The notes beneath the pieces were generated by a model that worked only from the letters and a program-made list of their open reading frames with translations, did no database searches and was not told the DNA's origin. A stretch of 64,000 bases of DNA from Bacteroidales bacterium (lineage in GTDB: Bacteria; Bacteroidota; Bacteroidia; Bacteroidales; UBA932), in assembly GCA_012510445.1 (NCBI GenBank), contig JAAZIA010000019.1:1-64000 (forward strand), given 5' to 3'. How positions within the stretch are numbered: the stretch's first letter is position 1; each line of letters opens with the position of its first letter. Below are positions 23,888-32,229 of this stretch, one piece after another. A program made the position numbers and the translations under genes.

Positions 23888-26386
23888 ATGAAACACGTAA
23901 TAATAGGCGGCGTTGCAGGAGGAGCCACAACAGCTGCCAGAATCAGGCGGATTGATGAGCATGCAGAAATCATCATGTTTGAAAAAGGAAATTACATTTC
24001 CTATGCCAATTGCGGGTTGCCATATTACATTGGCAATGTAATTCAAGACAGGGAAAATCTGTTTGTTCAAACTCCAGAAGTTTTTGGTACCCGTTTTAAT
24101 ATGGATGTTCGCATCAATTCAGAAGTAATTGCGATTGATCCCATTAAGCATCTTGTTACGGTTCGTACGTCTGACGGTGAAGAATACCAAGAAAGTTACG
24201 ACAAATTATTGTTGTCACCGGGAGCCTACCCCGTAAAACCCCCTTTGCCGGGGATTGATTCTGATGGAATCTTTACCATAAGGAATGTGGATGACACAGA
24301 TAGGATCAAGACTTATATAAAGTCCCATCCCATTCGAAAAGCCGTTGTGGTGGGTGCCGGTTTTATAGGCTTGGAAATGGCTGAAAACTTACATGCCCTT
24401 GGTGTCAAAGTATCCATCGTAGAAATGGCTGACCAAGTAATGACCCCCATAGATTTTTCCATGGCCGGTTTGGTCCACCAACATCTGTATCAGAAAAATA
24501 TAGCGCTCTACCTGAACAATGCTGTCAAAGCCTTTGTGCCCATTCAGGGTCCGGATCCTGCTATCAAAGTAGAATTGAGCGATAGCAGTACGTTAGAATC
24601 GGATATCGTCATTTTATCTATTGGTGTGAGGCCGGAAACTAAACTGGCAAAAGAAGCAGGTATCCAATTAGGAACAACAGGTGGAATTGCTGTAAACGAA
24701 TACCTCGAGACTTCAGAAAAAGACATTTATGCCGTTGGAGACGCCATTGAATACCCCCACCCCATTACGGGTGAGCGTTGGTTGAACTATCTGGCAGGTC
24801 CCGCTAACAGACAAGGACGTATAGCTGCAGACAATATGGTTTTTGGCAATAAAATCACCTACGAAGGCGCTATAGGTACTTCTATTGCTAAAGTGTTTGA
24901 TATGACGGTTGCGGCTACAGGCTTGTCCGGTAAGAAACTCAAACAGTTGGAGATGCCATACTTGACAACGACTATTCATTCCAACTCCCATGCTGATTAT
25001 TATCCCATGGCGCTTCCCATCAGCATCAAGATAACCTTCCATCCCACTACAGGACAACTGTACGGCGGACAAATTGTAGGTTTTGCCGGTGTGGATAAAA
25101 GGGTGGACACCGTTGCACGTATAGTAAAAAGCCACGGTACCATACACGATTTGATGACTTTGGAACACGCCTACGCACCGCCCTTCTCTTCTGCAAAAGA
25201 CCCGATTGCTATTGCGGGGTATGTGGCCTCCAATATCATTACTGGAAAAATGAACCCGGTGTATTGGAGAAAAATGCAGAAAAGGAATCCGGAAGACGTA
25301 TTCTTATTGGACGTACGTATTGAAGAGGAGTATATGATTGGTACCCTTAAAGGAGCTGTAAACATACCGCTGGACGAATTAAGAGACAGATTGGACGAAG
25401 TTCCCAAAGACAAGCCCATCTATGTATTTTGTGCAGTAGGAGTTCGTGGATATTTTGCTGCCAATATATTGACTCAAAATGGTTACAAAGAAGTCTACAA
25501 TTTGAGCGGAGGCTATAAAACGTACGAAGCGGCAGCCGAATCTGAACTGGGATCCGTACCCATTCAACCTTCATTCTCCATTGCCTACAAAGATACCGGA
25601 GAGCCTGTGGTGCAATCGGAACCTGTAATGCCTCCCAGTCCGGCCAGCATACAAGTAAATACCATAACCGTTAACGCCGTAGGCATGCAGTGTCCCGGAC
25701 CTATTTTGAAAATCAAACAAAATATTGATGCCATCAAACCGGGTGAAAGAGTGGAAATACATGCCTCGGACCCCGGTTTTGAAAGAGATGTGCAGGCCTG
25801 GTGTAGGACTACAGGCCACCAATTGATTGAACAAACAAACGATAAAGGAATATACAGAGCCGTGGTAGAAAAGAAAGACGACAACAAACCATCTGTACCT
25901 GTAACTGTGTCGGGTAACAAAGGAAAAACTCTCATCATGTTCAGCGACGACCTGGACAAAGCATTGGCTACATTTGTATTGGCCAACGGCGCAGCCGCTA
26001 CGGGAGAAAAAGTAAGCATCTTCTTTACTTTCTGGGGATTAAACGTCATCAAGCAAGTAAAAAAACCAAAAGTTTCAAAGGATATCTTTGGGAAAATGTT
26101 TGGAATGATGTTACCTTCGCATAGCGGTTCTTTGAAGTTATCAAAAATGAACATGTTTGGTGCCGGTAGCCGGATGATGCGTCATATTATGAAAATAAGA
26201 GGCATCGATTCTCTGGAGAGCCTCCGTCAACAAGCGTTGGATAACGGCGTGGAATTTATTGCTTGCCAAATGTCTATGGACGTTATGGGCGTGAAAAGAG
26301 AAGAACTGCTTGACCAAGTTACCATCGGTGGCGTTGCCACTTATATGAGCCGTGCCGTAGAAGCAGATGTTAATCTGTTCATTTAA
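23888..26386 (+). CDS. CoA-disulfide reductase-rhodanese-TusA-DsrE multidomain fusion
   Basis: The 832-residue cytoplasmic protein joins four sulfur-handling modules. Residues 1-445: FAD/NAD(P) disulfide reductase with redox Cys42 in NCGLPYY and a second nucleotide fold (AVVVGAGFIGLEMAENL). About 455-550: rhodanese with Cys515 in VFCAVGVRG. About 593-665: TusA-like sulfur carrier with Cys602 in MQCPGPILK. About 678-832: DsrE2-like domain (KTLIMFSDDLDKALATF, then EFIACQMSMDVMG with a cysteine). The chain suggests that a persulfide is reduced or relayed from domain to domain. The first two domains parallel the gene at 660. It heads an apparent operon with the MarR regulator (17-base gap) and a lipase-like gene. 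Confidence 0.87.
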   Translation: MKHVIIGGVAGGATTAARIRRIDEHAEIIMFEKGNYISYANCGLPYYIGNVIQDRENLFVQTPEVFGTRFNMDVRINSEVIAIDPIKHLVTVRTSDGEEYQESYDKLLLSPGAYPVKPPLPGIDSDGIFTIRNVDDTDRIKTYIKSHPIRKAVVVGAGFIGLEMAENLHALGVKVSIVEMADQVMTPIDFSMAGLVHQHLYQKNIALYLNNAVKAFVPIQGPDPAIKVELSDSSTLESDIVILSIGVRPETKLAKEAGIQLGTTGGIAVNEYLETSEKDIYAVGDAIEYPHPITGERWLNYLAGPANRQGRIAADNMVFGNKITYEGAIGTSIAKVFDMTVAATGLSGKKLKQLEMPYLTTTIHSNSHADYYPMALPISIKITFHPTTGQLYGGQIVGFAGVDKRVDTVARIVKSHGTIHDLMTLEHAYAPPFSSAKDPIAIAGYVASNIITGKMNPVYWRKMQKRNPEDVFLLDVRIEEEYMIGTLKGAVNIPLDELRDRLDEVPKDKPIYVFCAVGVRGYFAANILTQNGYKEVYNLSGGYKTYEAAAESELGSVPIQPSFSIAYKDTGEPVVQSEPVMPPSPASIQVNTITVNAVGMQCPGPILKIKQNIDAIKPGERVEIHASDPGFERDVQAWCRTTGHQLIEQTNDKGIYRAVVEKKDDNKPSVPVTVSGNKGKTLIMFSDDLDKALATFVLANGAAATGEKVSIFFTFWGLNVIKQVKKPKVSKDIFGKMFGMMLPSHSGSLKLSKMNMFGAGSRMMRHIMKIRGIDSLESLRQQALDNGVEFIACQMSMDVMGVKREELLDQVTIGGVATYMSRAVEADVNLFI

Positions 26387-26403
26387 TTAACAAACAGTGA
26401 AGC

Positions 26404-26760
26404 ATGAACCATTCCATTTGCTTGATGAAAGATGTGCTGAAGGCTTTCAATGATTTTGAAAAGGACCTTCTGCAATTGCATGCTCTTTCACTGAATGAAG
26501 CCATGTTATTGTGCTTATTGGAAGATCATGCAGGAAGTGCCCTTTCTGCTTCTGAAATTGCTGAAAAGACGGGTTTTTCGGCTTCACATACGTCTAAAGT
26601 GCTGCGATCGGCAGAGTCTCATAAGTGGATAAGCCGATCGCTTTGCACCAAAGACCGTAGAAAGATGCATTTTGAGCTTACAGAAGAAGGAAAAAAAAAG
26701 CTGCGGCAATTAAAATCGGCACCTATAGAAGTCCCTGAGTTGTTTAAAGTGTTACTTTAA
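26404..26760 (+). CDS. MarR-like winged-helix transcriptional regulator
   Basis: The 118-residue protein has the compact MarR layout: a dimerisation helix (FNDFEKDLLQLHALS), a winged helix with ALSASEIAEKTGFSASHTSK as the helix-turn-helix, then RSLCTKDRRKMHFELTEEGK as the wing with its Asp-Arg signature. It lies between the CoADR fusion and the lipase-like gene, so it may sense a thiol, persulfide or lipophilic compound and control this operon. There are few cysteines (Cys6, Cys37 and one before the wing), so redox sensing cannot be judged. Confidence 0.78.
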   Translation: MNHSICLMKDVLKAFNDFEKDLLQLHALSLNEAMLLCLLEDHAGSALSASEIAEKTGFSASHTSKVLRSAESHKWISRSLCTKDRRKMHFELTEEGKKKLRQLKSAPIEVPELFKVLL

Positions 26761-26769
26761 CATTGCTGT

Positions 26770-27990
26770 ATGGTAAAAAAATTATTCTTTATACCGCTGT
26801 TGCTGGCCGTATTTACTGCTTTTCTTGCATGCAATCCTTTCATGGAAACGCCTGCAGATTCAGAAGCAAAGGAATATGAACATTTCAGAGAAGTGCTAAA
26901 AGATAGCGTGTTTACTCTATCACAGCTCAAAGATGTTCTCATAGCCATCTATCCGGAAGAAGTGCTGAACAATCCCAATATGTTTGAGATTATAGATCTT
27001 CTTGACACCACTCGTACGGTTAAAAACACGGCTATTTCCTACGTGACAAAAGATCCAAAAGGCAACGACATCGTAGCTTCGGGCTTGATTATTACGCCTG
27101 TAGGCAGGTCTTCCAAAGGCGTACTGTATTTCTTTCCGGCAGCAAAAATCAACAAAGCCACGGTGGGCACGAAATTGATGCTCACGTTTGAAGGTGTTTT
27201 GGGATTTTTCGGCTATACGGTCATTATTCCGGATTTGCTTGGATACGGCCTAAGCGAAGACAAAGAATTCCCTTTTCTGTTTCCTGAAAATACCGGCCAA
27301 GTGGCTTATGACTTGCACTTGGCGGCCGCTGAATACTTTCATTCCTTGGGACAACCCTTTTCCCGTGAAGTAACTATTGCCGGGTACTCCATGGGTGGAA
27401 TGGGAGTGATTGCACTACACAGACATATTGAAACAAAGGGAAAAGATGGCTTTGTGGTAAAACATTCCTATCCCGGTGGGGGCATATACGATTTGAACGA
27501 AACCATACGTTACTACAAAGATGAAAAAAGCCACCACCATCCTTTTATGCCGTACTTGTTTATTGCTTTGGATTATTGGTACGATCTGGAATTGGATTAC
27601 AGCCAAATTTTCAAAGAGCCTCTGCTTTCTAACATGGATGACTGGTTATCACGCACTTATACTATACAAGACATAGAGAAACTTTTGGGAGATGATATAG
27701 CCTGGTATATGCATCCCGACTTTTTCACAGAAGAGGGAAATGAATCCTTACGTAAAATCTATGTGCATATAAAAGACCATTGTGTTTTTACCGGATGGCA
27801 TCCACGCAGCCGCATGACGATCATTCATTCGTCAAAAGACAAAGTGGCCCCCTTCTCTATTGCTCGGAAAATGTATGATTCCTTTTATCAAAAAGGGAGT
27901 CCCGTCACTTTCCTCACTAGCGAAAAAGACCACTTTGCTTATGGGATTCAGTATTTTGGATCTTTGTTAATCTATCTGACCATAAAATAA
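26770..27990 (+). CDS. Lipoprotein alpha/beta hydrolase, secretory-lipase-like
   Basis: The 406-residue protein has a lipoprotein signal with lipobox FLAC (Cys21). It shows an alpha/beta-hydrolase fold: oxyanion region FFPAA, PDLLGYGLSED, and the nucleophile elbow GYSMGG with Ser207. A downstream acid in HSSKDKVAP and a histidine in SEKDHFAYG complete a plausible triad. The long insertion between the elbow and the acid (residues 215-345) fits the lid of secretory lipases. It probably hydrolyses esters at the cell envelope. It starts 9 bases after the MarR stop, so it is likely cotranscribed. Confidence 0.75.
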   Translation: MVKKLFFIPLLLAVFTAFLACNPFMETPADSEAKEYEHFREVLKDSVFTLSQLKDVLIAIYPEEVLNNPNMFEIIDLLDTTRTVKNTAISYVTKDPKGNDIVASGLIITPVGRSSKGVLYFFPAAKINKATVGTKLMLTFEGVLGFFGYTVIIPDLLGYGLSEDKEFPFLFPENTGQVAYDLHLAAAEYFHSLGQPFSREVTIAGYSMGGMGVIALHRHIETKGKDGFVVKHSYPGGGIYDLNETIRYYKDEKSHHHPFMPYLFIALDYWYDLELDYSQIFKEPLLSNMDDWLSRTYTIQDIEKLLGDDIAWYMHPDFFTEEGNESLRKIYVHIKDHCVFTGWHPRSRMTIIHSSKDKVAPFSIARKMYDSFYQKGSPVTFLTSEKDHFAYGIQYFGSLLIYLTIK

Positions 27991-28001
27991 GAATCCTACG
28001 A

Positions 28002-28436
28002 TTATTTAATATCAATCGTATACTCTTTAGGAACTTCCGGAGTTTCCATGTCTTTGGGAATAACAATGTTCAGTACTCCGTTCTTCATGGTTGCTTCTAT
28101 TTTGTCTTTCAAAATATCTTCCGGCAACAAGAAAGCTTGCTCGTAATGCGAGTATGAAAATTCACGTCTCAGGTATTTTCCGTCTTTGCTTTCTTCAGAA
28201 GCATCGTCTTTCTTTTCTAAACAAATAATCAGACGACCTTCCTGATCCAGACGAATGCAAAAGTCTTCCTTTGTCATGCCCGGAGCGGCCACTTCTACTT
28301 TGTAATCTTTCTCGTTTTCTATAACGTTGATGGCAGGTGATGTGCTTCCTGCAACCCTTCTGTAGCCATCGTTTTCAAATATCTCGTTGAATAATGAGGG
28401 CCACCAATTGGGTGTTCTTCTAATTATTGGTAACAT
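28002..28436 (-). CDS. Hsp20/alpha-crystallin small heat-shock protein
   Basis: The 144-residue chaperone has a short N-terminal arm (MLPIIRRTPNWWPSLFNEIF), a central alpha-crystallin domain (INVIENEKDYKVEVAAPGM to MKNGVLNIVIPK, with the signature GVL), and a C-terminal tail. It holds unfolding proteins in a soluble form for ClpB/DnaK. ATG 28436 is preferred over ATG 28451 because GGAGG sits 8 bases before it and MLPIIRR is the usual start of Bacteroidetes homologues. No classical heat-shock operator was seen. Confidence 0.88.
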   Translation of the reverse strand: MLPIIRRTPNWWPSLFNEIFENDGYRRVAGSTSPAINVIENEKDYKVEVAAPGMTKEDFCIRLDQEGRLIICLEKKDDASEESKDGKYLRREFSYSHYEQAFLLPEDILKDKIEATMKNGVLNIVIPKDMETPEVPKEYTIDIK

Positions 28437-28444
28437 AATGGTAT

Positions 28445-28449
28445 CCTCC
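28445..28449 (-). promoter_or_regulatory. Shine-Dalgarno sequence of the hsp20 gene
   Basis: GGAGG on the minus strand, 8 bases before the ATG at 28436. Such sites are rare in this window. It overlaps the alternative ATG at 28449-28451 and therefore favours the downstream start. Confidence 0.55.
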
Positions 28450-28531
28450 ATAAATTAATAGTTAGTATTCTCTTTTCTAACCCTATCAATTACAAAAAGG
28501 ATACCTTTTAGCACAACACGTCTTTATCCAG

Positions 28532-28936
28532 TCAAATTGACAGACTATCAGCCATTTTGGCAATTATTTCCAGTTCGGCAACCGCTCCTTTTACAGGTAG
28601 GGCTCCTACTTCAAAAACAGCTCTGGCCGGGAACGGTTCCTTGAAATATTTAGCATAAATAGTATTGAACAAAGGAAAGTCAGACATGTCTGTCAAAAAA
28701 CCTGTGCATTTGACTACGTCTTCAAACGTACAACCTGCCGCTTCTAGTATGTAACCTGCGTTTTTAAAAATTTGTTCAATTTCTTCTTCTTTGGAGGGAC
28801 CAGCCAGTTTTCCGGTAACTGCATCAATACCCAGTTGCCCGGATACAAATAAGAAGCCTCCCGATACAATGGCTTGCGAGTATGGCCCCAATGCAGGCGG
28901 AGCCAAAGGTGTGTGAATGGATTGATTTTTTTTCAT
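28532..28936 (-). CDS. ridA: RidA-family reactive enamine/imine deaminase
   Basis: The 134-residue protein is of the YjgF/YER057c/UK114 family. Seen: LGPYSQAIVSGGFLFVSGQLG at the N-terminus, VVKCTGFLTDMSDFP, and FPARAVFEVGALPVKGAVAELE, which contains the arginine that binds the substrate carboxylate. RidA hydrolyses reactive 2-aminoacrylate-type intermediates made by PLP enzymes. It starts 3 bases after the C1 peptidase gene, at the end of a three-gene operon (SIMPL protein, C1 peptidase, RidA), which suggests a link to amino-acid breakdown. Confidence 0.92.
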   Translation of the reverse strand: MKKNQSIHTPLAPPALGPYSQAIVSGGFLFVSGQLGIDAVTGKLAGPSKEEEIEQIFKNAGYILEAAGCTFEDVVKCTGFLTDMSDFPLFNTIYAKYFKEPFPARAVFEVGALPVKGAVAELEIIAKMADSLSI

Positions 28937-28939
28937 AGC

Positions 28940-30316
28940 TTAAAACATATAATCCCAAACAGGAAGTAATACAGGCTTTGCTGAAAGCGCTTTTATCGCT
29001 TCCGGGGTAAGGTATTTTTTATGGATGACAAAACGAAACATATATTCATCAAACCATTTGTCTGTAAAGGTAAGATACCCTTTGTTGCCCGAAGCAGGTC
29101 CCCAGCTGTTCTCAAATTCCCATTTTACGGGGACATCATTTTCATCGGTATCACAAGCCATCAGCAGCATAGCATGCGCAGAACCGCTCTGTCTGGTAAG
29201 GATACGAGTTTTTTTATCCATAGCCAGGTTAATGCCCAATAAAGATTCGTAATCGTAGTTGTCCACATCAAGGATTCCCGTTTCACGGTCCATCTGTTTT
29301 CCTACATCACAGGAAGCATACATGGGTTCGTTATCTTTAATGGAAGCCAGGGCTGCTTGTTTGATCTGGTCGTTGGGTAAGTTCAGATAAATCCAATTGA
29401 TACCCTCTAATGTATTCCTGTAGTTTTTGATCTCGTATACGCGGTAATACTCACGGGTTGGATCGTTCATGATCATAATGTAGTCTTGAGGCGTATAATC
29501 GCTTTTTATCAGACTCTTATAAAACTCCAAAGGGGTGGTTTGCAAAGTAACAATTTCTCCCTGCCTGTTTTTGTATCTGTACGAAAAGGTAGTAGGAGGT
29601 TCTCCCAGACATAAGGTCAGAACACGATATATGTCTTTTAAGACAATGTTCTTTTCTGCTCGTAACTCTTTTTCGCGTACTCCCTTCGCAGCCATTTCTC
29701 GTAAGGTGTACCCTCCGGCACGAAGGCGCTCATTGAGTATGGAAGCCATTTGACGCGTGTTTTTTGAATGTTCACTCTCGGGCATAGCCTGCTCGGGAAC
29801 TACTCCGTATTTTTCTGCCAGGTTATAAAAAAGATTCCACACCCCACCGTCAGATACGGGAGAAGAAAAGAAAACAGTCACTTCCCTATCGTCCATATCT
29901 TTGTGAGCGGTCCCTATGATGTTTTCCAGAAAGAGGTTGGATTTTTCCAACATGTCCCAGAAATACAAATAGTTGTGAGAAAATCCAAAGGCATCTGTTT
30001 GAAGGATTTCTCTGGCTTCCGGACGCAGTACGTTTAAAGACGTAAACATCCAGCATCTGCCTGAACTGTATTGATTAGTAATGCCTTTAACATCCACCCT
30101 GTATTTAAAATAATGGTCTGTTTTTCCTACGTTTTCACGGCTCTTTGCATTTTTAGTAAGGTTGGCATCACCGGTCAGCACATTTTGAATAGCCACATCC
30201 CGGCTGTCTTTTATAAAGCTTTGACGCAACTCCTGAAGCAATTTGCTGTCAAGTGTCTGTGCATGAGTAAACAAGCTGATGATTATCAGCGAAAATAAAA
30301 GGAACGTTTTTTTCAT
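28940..30316 (-). CDS. C1 family aminopeptidase, bleomycin-hydrolase/PepC-like, secreted
   Basis: The 458-residue cysteine peptidase has a signal peptide (MKKTFLLFSLIIISLFTHAQ). Catalytic residues are visible: Cys in QYSSGRCWMFTSL, His in GSAHAMLLMACD and Asn in FENSWGPASG. The insertion between Cys and His (residues 110-350) matches the C1B (bleomycin hydrolase) layout. A signal peptide is unusual for PepC itself but common in Bacteroidales, which take up peptides. It sits between the SIMPL protein (4-base gap) and RidA (3-base gap). Two shorter relatives lie at 41373 and 42574. Confidence 0.88.
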   Translation of the reverse strand: MKKTFLLFSLIIISLFTHAQTLDSKLLQELRQSFIKDSRDVAIQNVLTGDANLTKNAKSRENVGKTDHYFKYRVDVKGITNQYSSGRCWMFTSLNVLRPEAREILQTDAFGFSHNYLYFWDMLEKSNLFLENIIGTAHKDMDDREVTVFFSSPVSDGGVWNLFYNLAEKYGVVPEQAMPESEHSKNTRQMASILNERLRAGGYTLREMAAKGVREKELRAEKNIVLKDIYRVLTLCLGEPPTTFSYRYKNRQGEIVTLQTTPLEFYKSLIKSDYTPQDYIMIMNDPTREYYRVYEIKNYRNTLEGINWIYLNLPNDQIKQAALASIKDNEPMYASCDVGKQMDRETGILDVDNYDYESLLGINLAMDKKTRILTRQSGSAHAMLLMACDTDENDVPVKWEFENSWGPASGNKGYLTFTDKWFDEYMFRFVIHKKYLTPEAIKALSAKPVLLPVWDYMF

Positions 30317-30320
30317 ATTG

Positions 30321-31022
30321 TTAATCTTTCAGATAATAGTTTATGGTTGTTACTACCCTTATATTCTTAATGTAGGGAGTGTTTTCGTCTCTGTTGGTTA
30401 TGGTAAATTGCCCTTGCGATGCATTTTTTATTTTTCCCAACTTGCTTTCAGAGTCTTGAGCAAATTTTTCTGCAGCCGCTCTGGCATTCCGAGTAGCTTC
30501 TTCTATCATTTGAGGTTTGATATGGTTGAGCCCCGTATAAGTATATACTGTATTGTAACGGTACTCCCCTCCAATGATGGCAATACCCTGCTTAAGCAGC
30601 TCACCTTGGTCGCTTATCAGCTGCCTTACCAGGTCTACCTTAGAAGAGGTAACGGTAATTACAGAGGTCACGTTATACCTGTATGGCGGCGGCGAGGAAG
30701 CATACCGCTCTGCATTCATATCAATAATCTCCGGTGCATTAACGCTAATTTCTGCGGAATCTATACCCCTGGATATCAGAAATTCTGTCAAAGCTTTGTT
30801 GTTTCTGTTCATTCTCTGGTACAAAGTCTGCAGATTATTCCCTATTTCCTTGTAAACCAAAGGCCAGGTTACTTTATCGGCCGGTACTTCCATTTCTGAC
30901 AAGCCTTTTACAGTAACGGTTCTTTCTTTGCCCGAAAAGCTGGTAAGCCCTTGTTTAAGTAGCAATCCTAAAATGACCAGAGCTATAGCCAAAATAAGGG
31001 CTTCTGTGCGTTGTGATCTCAT
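30321..31022 (-). CDS. SIMPL-domain (DUF541) membrane-anchored protein
   Basis: The 233-residue protein has one N-terminal membrane helix (ALILAIALVILGLLLKQG) and an outside SIMPL/DUF541 domain (RTVTVKGLSEMEVPADKV, then EATRNARAAAEKFAQDSESK, the conserved helix, and a final strand VVTTINYYL). Members oligomerise into envelope rings of unclear role. ATG 31022 is chosen because TAATTTTG on the minus strand ends 5 bases before it; an in-frame upstream start at 31061 would lie upstream of that promoter. First gene of a three-gene operon. Confidence 0.82.
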   Translation of the reverse strand: MRSQRTEALILAIALVILGLLLKQGLTSFSGKERTVTVKGLSEMEVPADKVTWPLVYKEIGNNLQTLYQRMNRNNKALTEFLISRGIDSAEISVNAPEIIDMNAERYASSPPPYRYNVTSVITVTSSKVDLVRQLISDQGELLKQGIAIIGGEYRYNTVYTYTGLNHIKPQMIEEATRNARAAAEKFAQDSESKLGKIKNASQGQFTITNRDENTPYIKNIRVVTTINYYLKD

Positions 31023-31027
31023 AAAAA

Positions 31028-31035
31028 CAAAATTA
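31028..31035 (-). promoter_or_regulatory. Promoter -7 element of the SIMPL-peptidase-RidA operon
   Basis: On the minus strand TAATTTTG ends 5 bases before ATG 31022. Only 12 bases separate it from the rpiB -7 element on the other strand. Confidence 0.5.
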
Positions 31036-31047
31036 CAAATTTTATCG

Positions 31048-31055
31048 TAGTTTTG
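31048..31055 (+). promoter_or_regulatory. Promoter -7 element of rpiB
   Basis: TAGTTTTG ends 18 bases before the rpiB ATG at 31074. It is divergent from, and tightly packed against, the promoter of the SIMPL operon. Confidence 0.45.
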
Positions 31056-31073
31056 TAACACAAAAAAATAATT

Positions 31074-31535
31074 ATGGATACTATTGCCTTAGGCTGCGAT
31101 CACGCCGCTTTTTCATTAAAAGAGAATATTAAAGAATACTTGACAGAGCAGGGATACAAAGTTCTTGACCTGGGTACTCACAGTACAGAAAGTGTAGATT
31201 ATCCCGATTTTGGCATTGCTGTAGGAGAGGCCGTTGCCTCTGGAAAATGTAACAAAGGCATAGTTATATGCGGTACAGGAGTTGGTATATCCATAAGTGC
31301 TAACAAAGTCAAGGGCATCCGGGCGGCTGTTTGTAGTGAACCGGTTTCTGCCCGCTTATCCAGAGAACATAACAATTCCAATGTTTTGGCATTTGGGTCC
31401 AGAATAGTGGCACCGGAATACGCCAGAGTCCTTGTTAAAACATGGCTTGAGGCCACTTTTCAGGGTGACCGTCACAGCCGTAGGATAGACAAAATCTCGT
31501 CTTATGAAACAGAAAAGAACCATAGCTTGTTATGA
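31074..31535 (+). CDS. rpiB: Ribose-5-phosphate isomerase B
   Basis: The 153-residue cytoplasmic enzyme interconverts ribose 5-phosphate and ribulose 5-phosphate in the pentose phosphate pathway. It has the RpiB/LacA pattern: GCDHAAFSLKENI at the N-terminus, DYPDFGIAVGEAVASG, the active-site loop ICGTGVGISISANK with its cysteine, and REHNNSNVLAFGSR. Length is normal. Its last 32 bases overlap the start of the thioesterase gene, so the two are coupled. Confidence 0.93.
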   Translation: MDTIALGCDHAAFSLKENIKEYLTEQGYKVLDLGTHSTESVDYPDFGIAVGEAVASGKCNKGIVICGTGVGISISANKVKGIRAAVCSEPVSARLSREHNNSNVLAFGSRIVAPEYARVLVKTWLEATFQGDRHSRRIDKISSYETEKNHSLL

Positions 31536-32229
31536 AACTGACGCTAAAAGAAACCTAAAACCCTATGCCTTTTTGAACATAGTTCAGGAATTGGCCAATC
31601 AAGATGCCATTCACTTGGGTTTTGGGTACGAACAGCTTGTTGAAAAAGGAAGTATTTGGGTTCTTTCACGTATAAAAGTAGATTATATACGTCCTCCCGT
31701 ATGGAGAGAAGAAATTATAGCAGAGACATGGCACAAAGGCTCTGAAGGTATTTTTTCTTTTAGGGATTTTCTTATACAAAGTGCAGATGAGAAAGAGTTA
31801 TTGATACGTGCCACCAGCTCTTGGTTAATTATTGATTCCAAGACCCGTCGCATACAACGACCTCAGGCTTTTTTTGATCCTTCCGACGAAAGTATTCAAA
31901 TTTACAGACATGCCATTGAGGAACCCTGCGACAAAATTCCTATTCCCGAGAAAGGGTTGCATTTGGCAGAAACAAGAAACGTTCGTTATTCAGATATGGA
32001 TATGAACCTTCATATGAATAGTGCCAAGTATGTAGAATGGGCCATGGATTGTGTAAATAATAAACGACCTGTTCCCCAAACGGTATCTTCTTTCCAAATC
32101 AGTTTTAATGCCGAGGCCCGGTTTGCCCAATCTATAGATTTGTATACTGTAGAAACAGTATCCGGAACACAGTACGTAGAAGGGAAAAGAGAAGGAAAGA
32201 GCATCTTTCAGGCGTTCATAAGCCGTTAA
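31504..32229 (+). CDS. Acyl-ACP thioesterase (FatA/FatB-like)
   Basis: The 241-residue enzyme has two hot-dog folds, as in bacterial and plant acyl-ACP thioesterases. The first half holds AFLNIVQELANQDAIHLGFG and IWVLSRIKVDYIRPPVW; the second holds RNVRYSDMDMNLHMNSAKYVEW, the motif with the conserved Asn and His of the active site. It releases fatty acids from acyl carrier protein. It overlaps rpiB by 32 bases, and its stop overlaps the 3' end of the converging acyl-CoA ligase gene by 4 bases, an enzyme that could re-activate the released fatty acid. Confidence 0.85.
   Translation: MKQKRTIACYETDAKRNLKPYAFLNIVQELANQDAIHLGFGYEQLVEKGSIWVLSRIKVDYIRPPVWREEIIAETWHKGSEGIFSFRDFLIQSADEKELLIRATSSWLIIDSKTRRIQRPQAFFDPSDESIQIYRHAIEEPCDKIPIPEKGLHLAETRNVRYSDMDMNLHMNSAKYVEWAMDCVNNKRPVPQTVSSFQISFNAEARFAQSIDLYTVETVSGTQYVEGKREGKSIFQAFISR

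Noticed and set aside
25585-26154. A 189-codon minus-strand frame opposite the TusA/DsrE part of the fusion
   Set aside because: The + strand encodes recognisable TusA and DsrE domains with cysteines in place; the antisense frame has no features.
28495-28509. AAAAGG-ATA-CCTTTT as a terminator after ridA
   Set aside because: Six mostly A-T pairs with a 3-base loop is too weak to call, although its place after ridA is reasonable.
30279-30899. A 206-codon + strand open frame opposite the SIMPL-domain gene
   Set aside because: It lies antisense to a recognised DUF541 protein with its own promoter and operon; the translation has no domain pattern.
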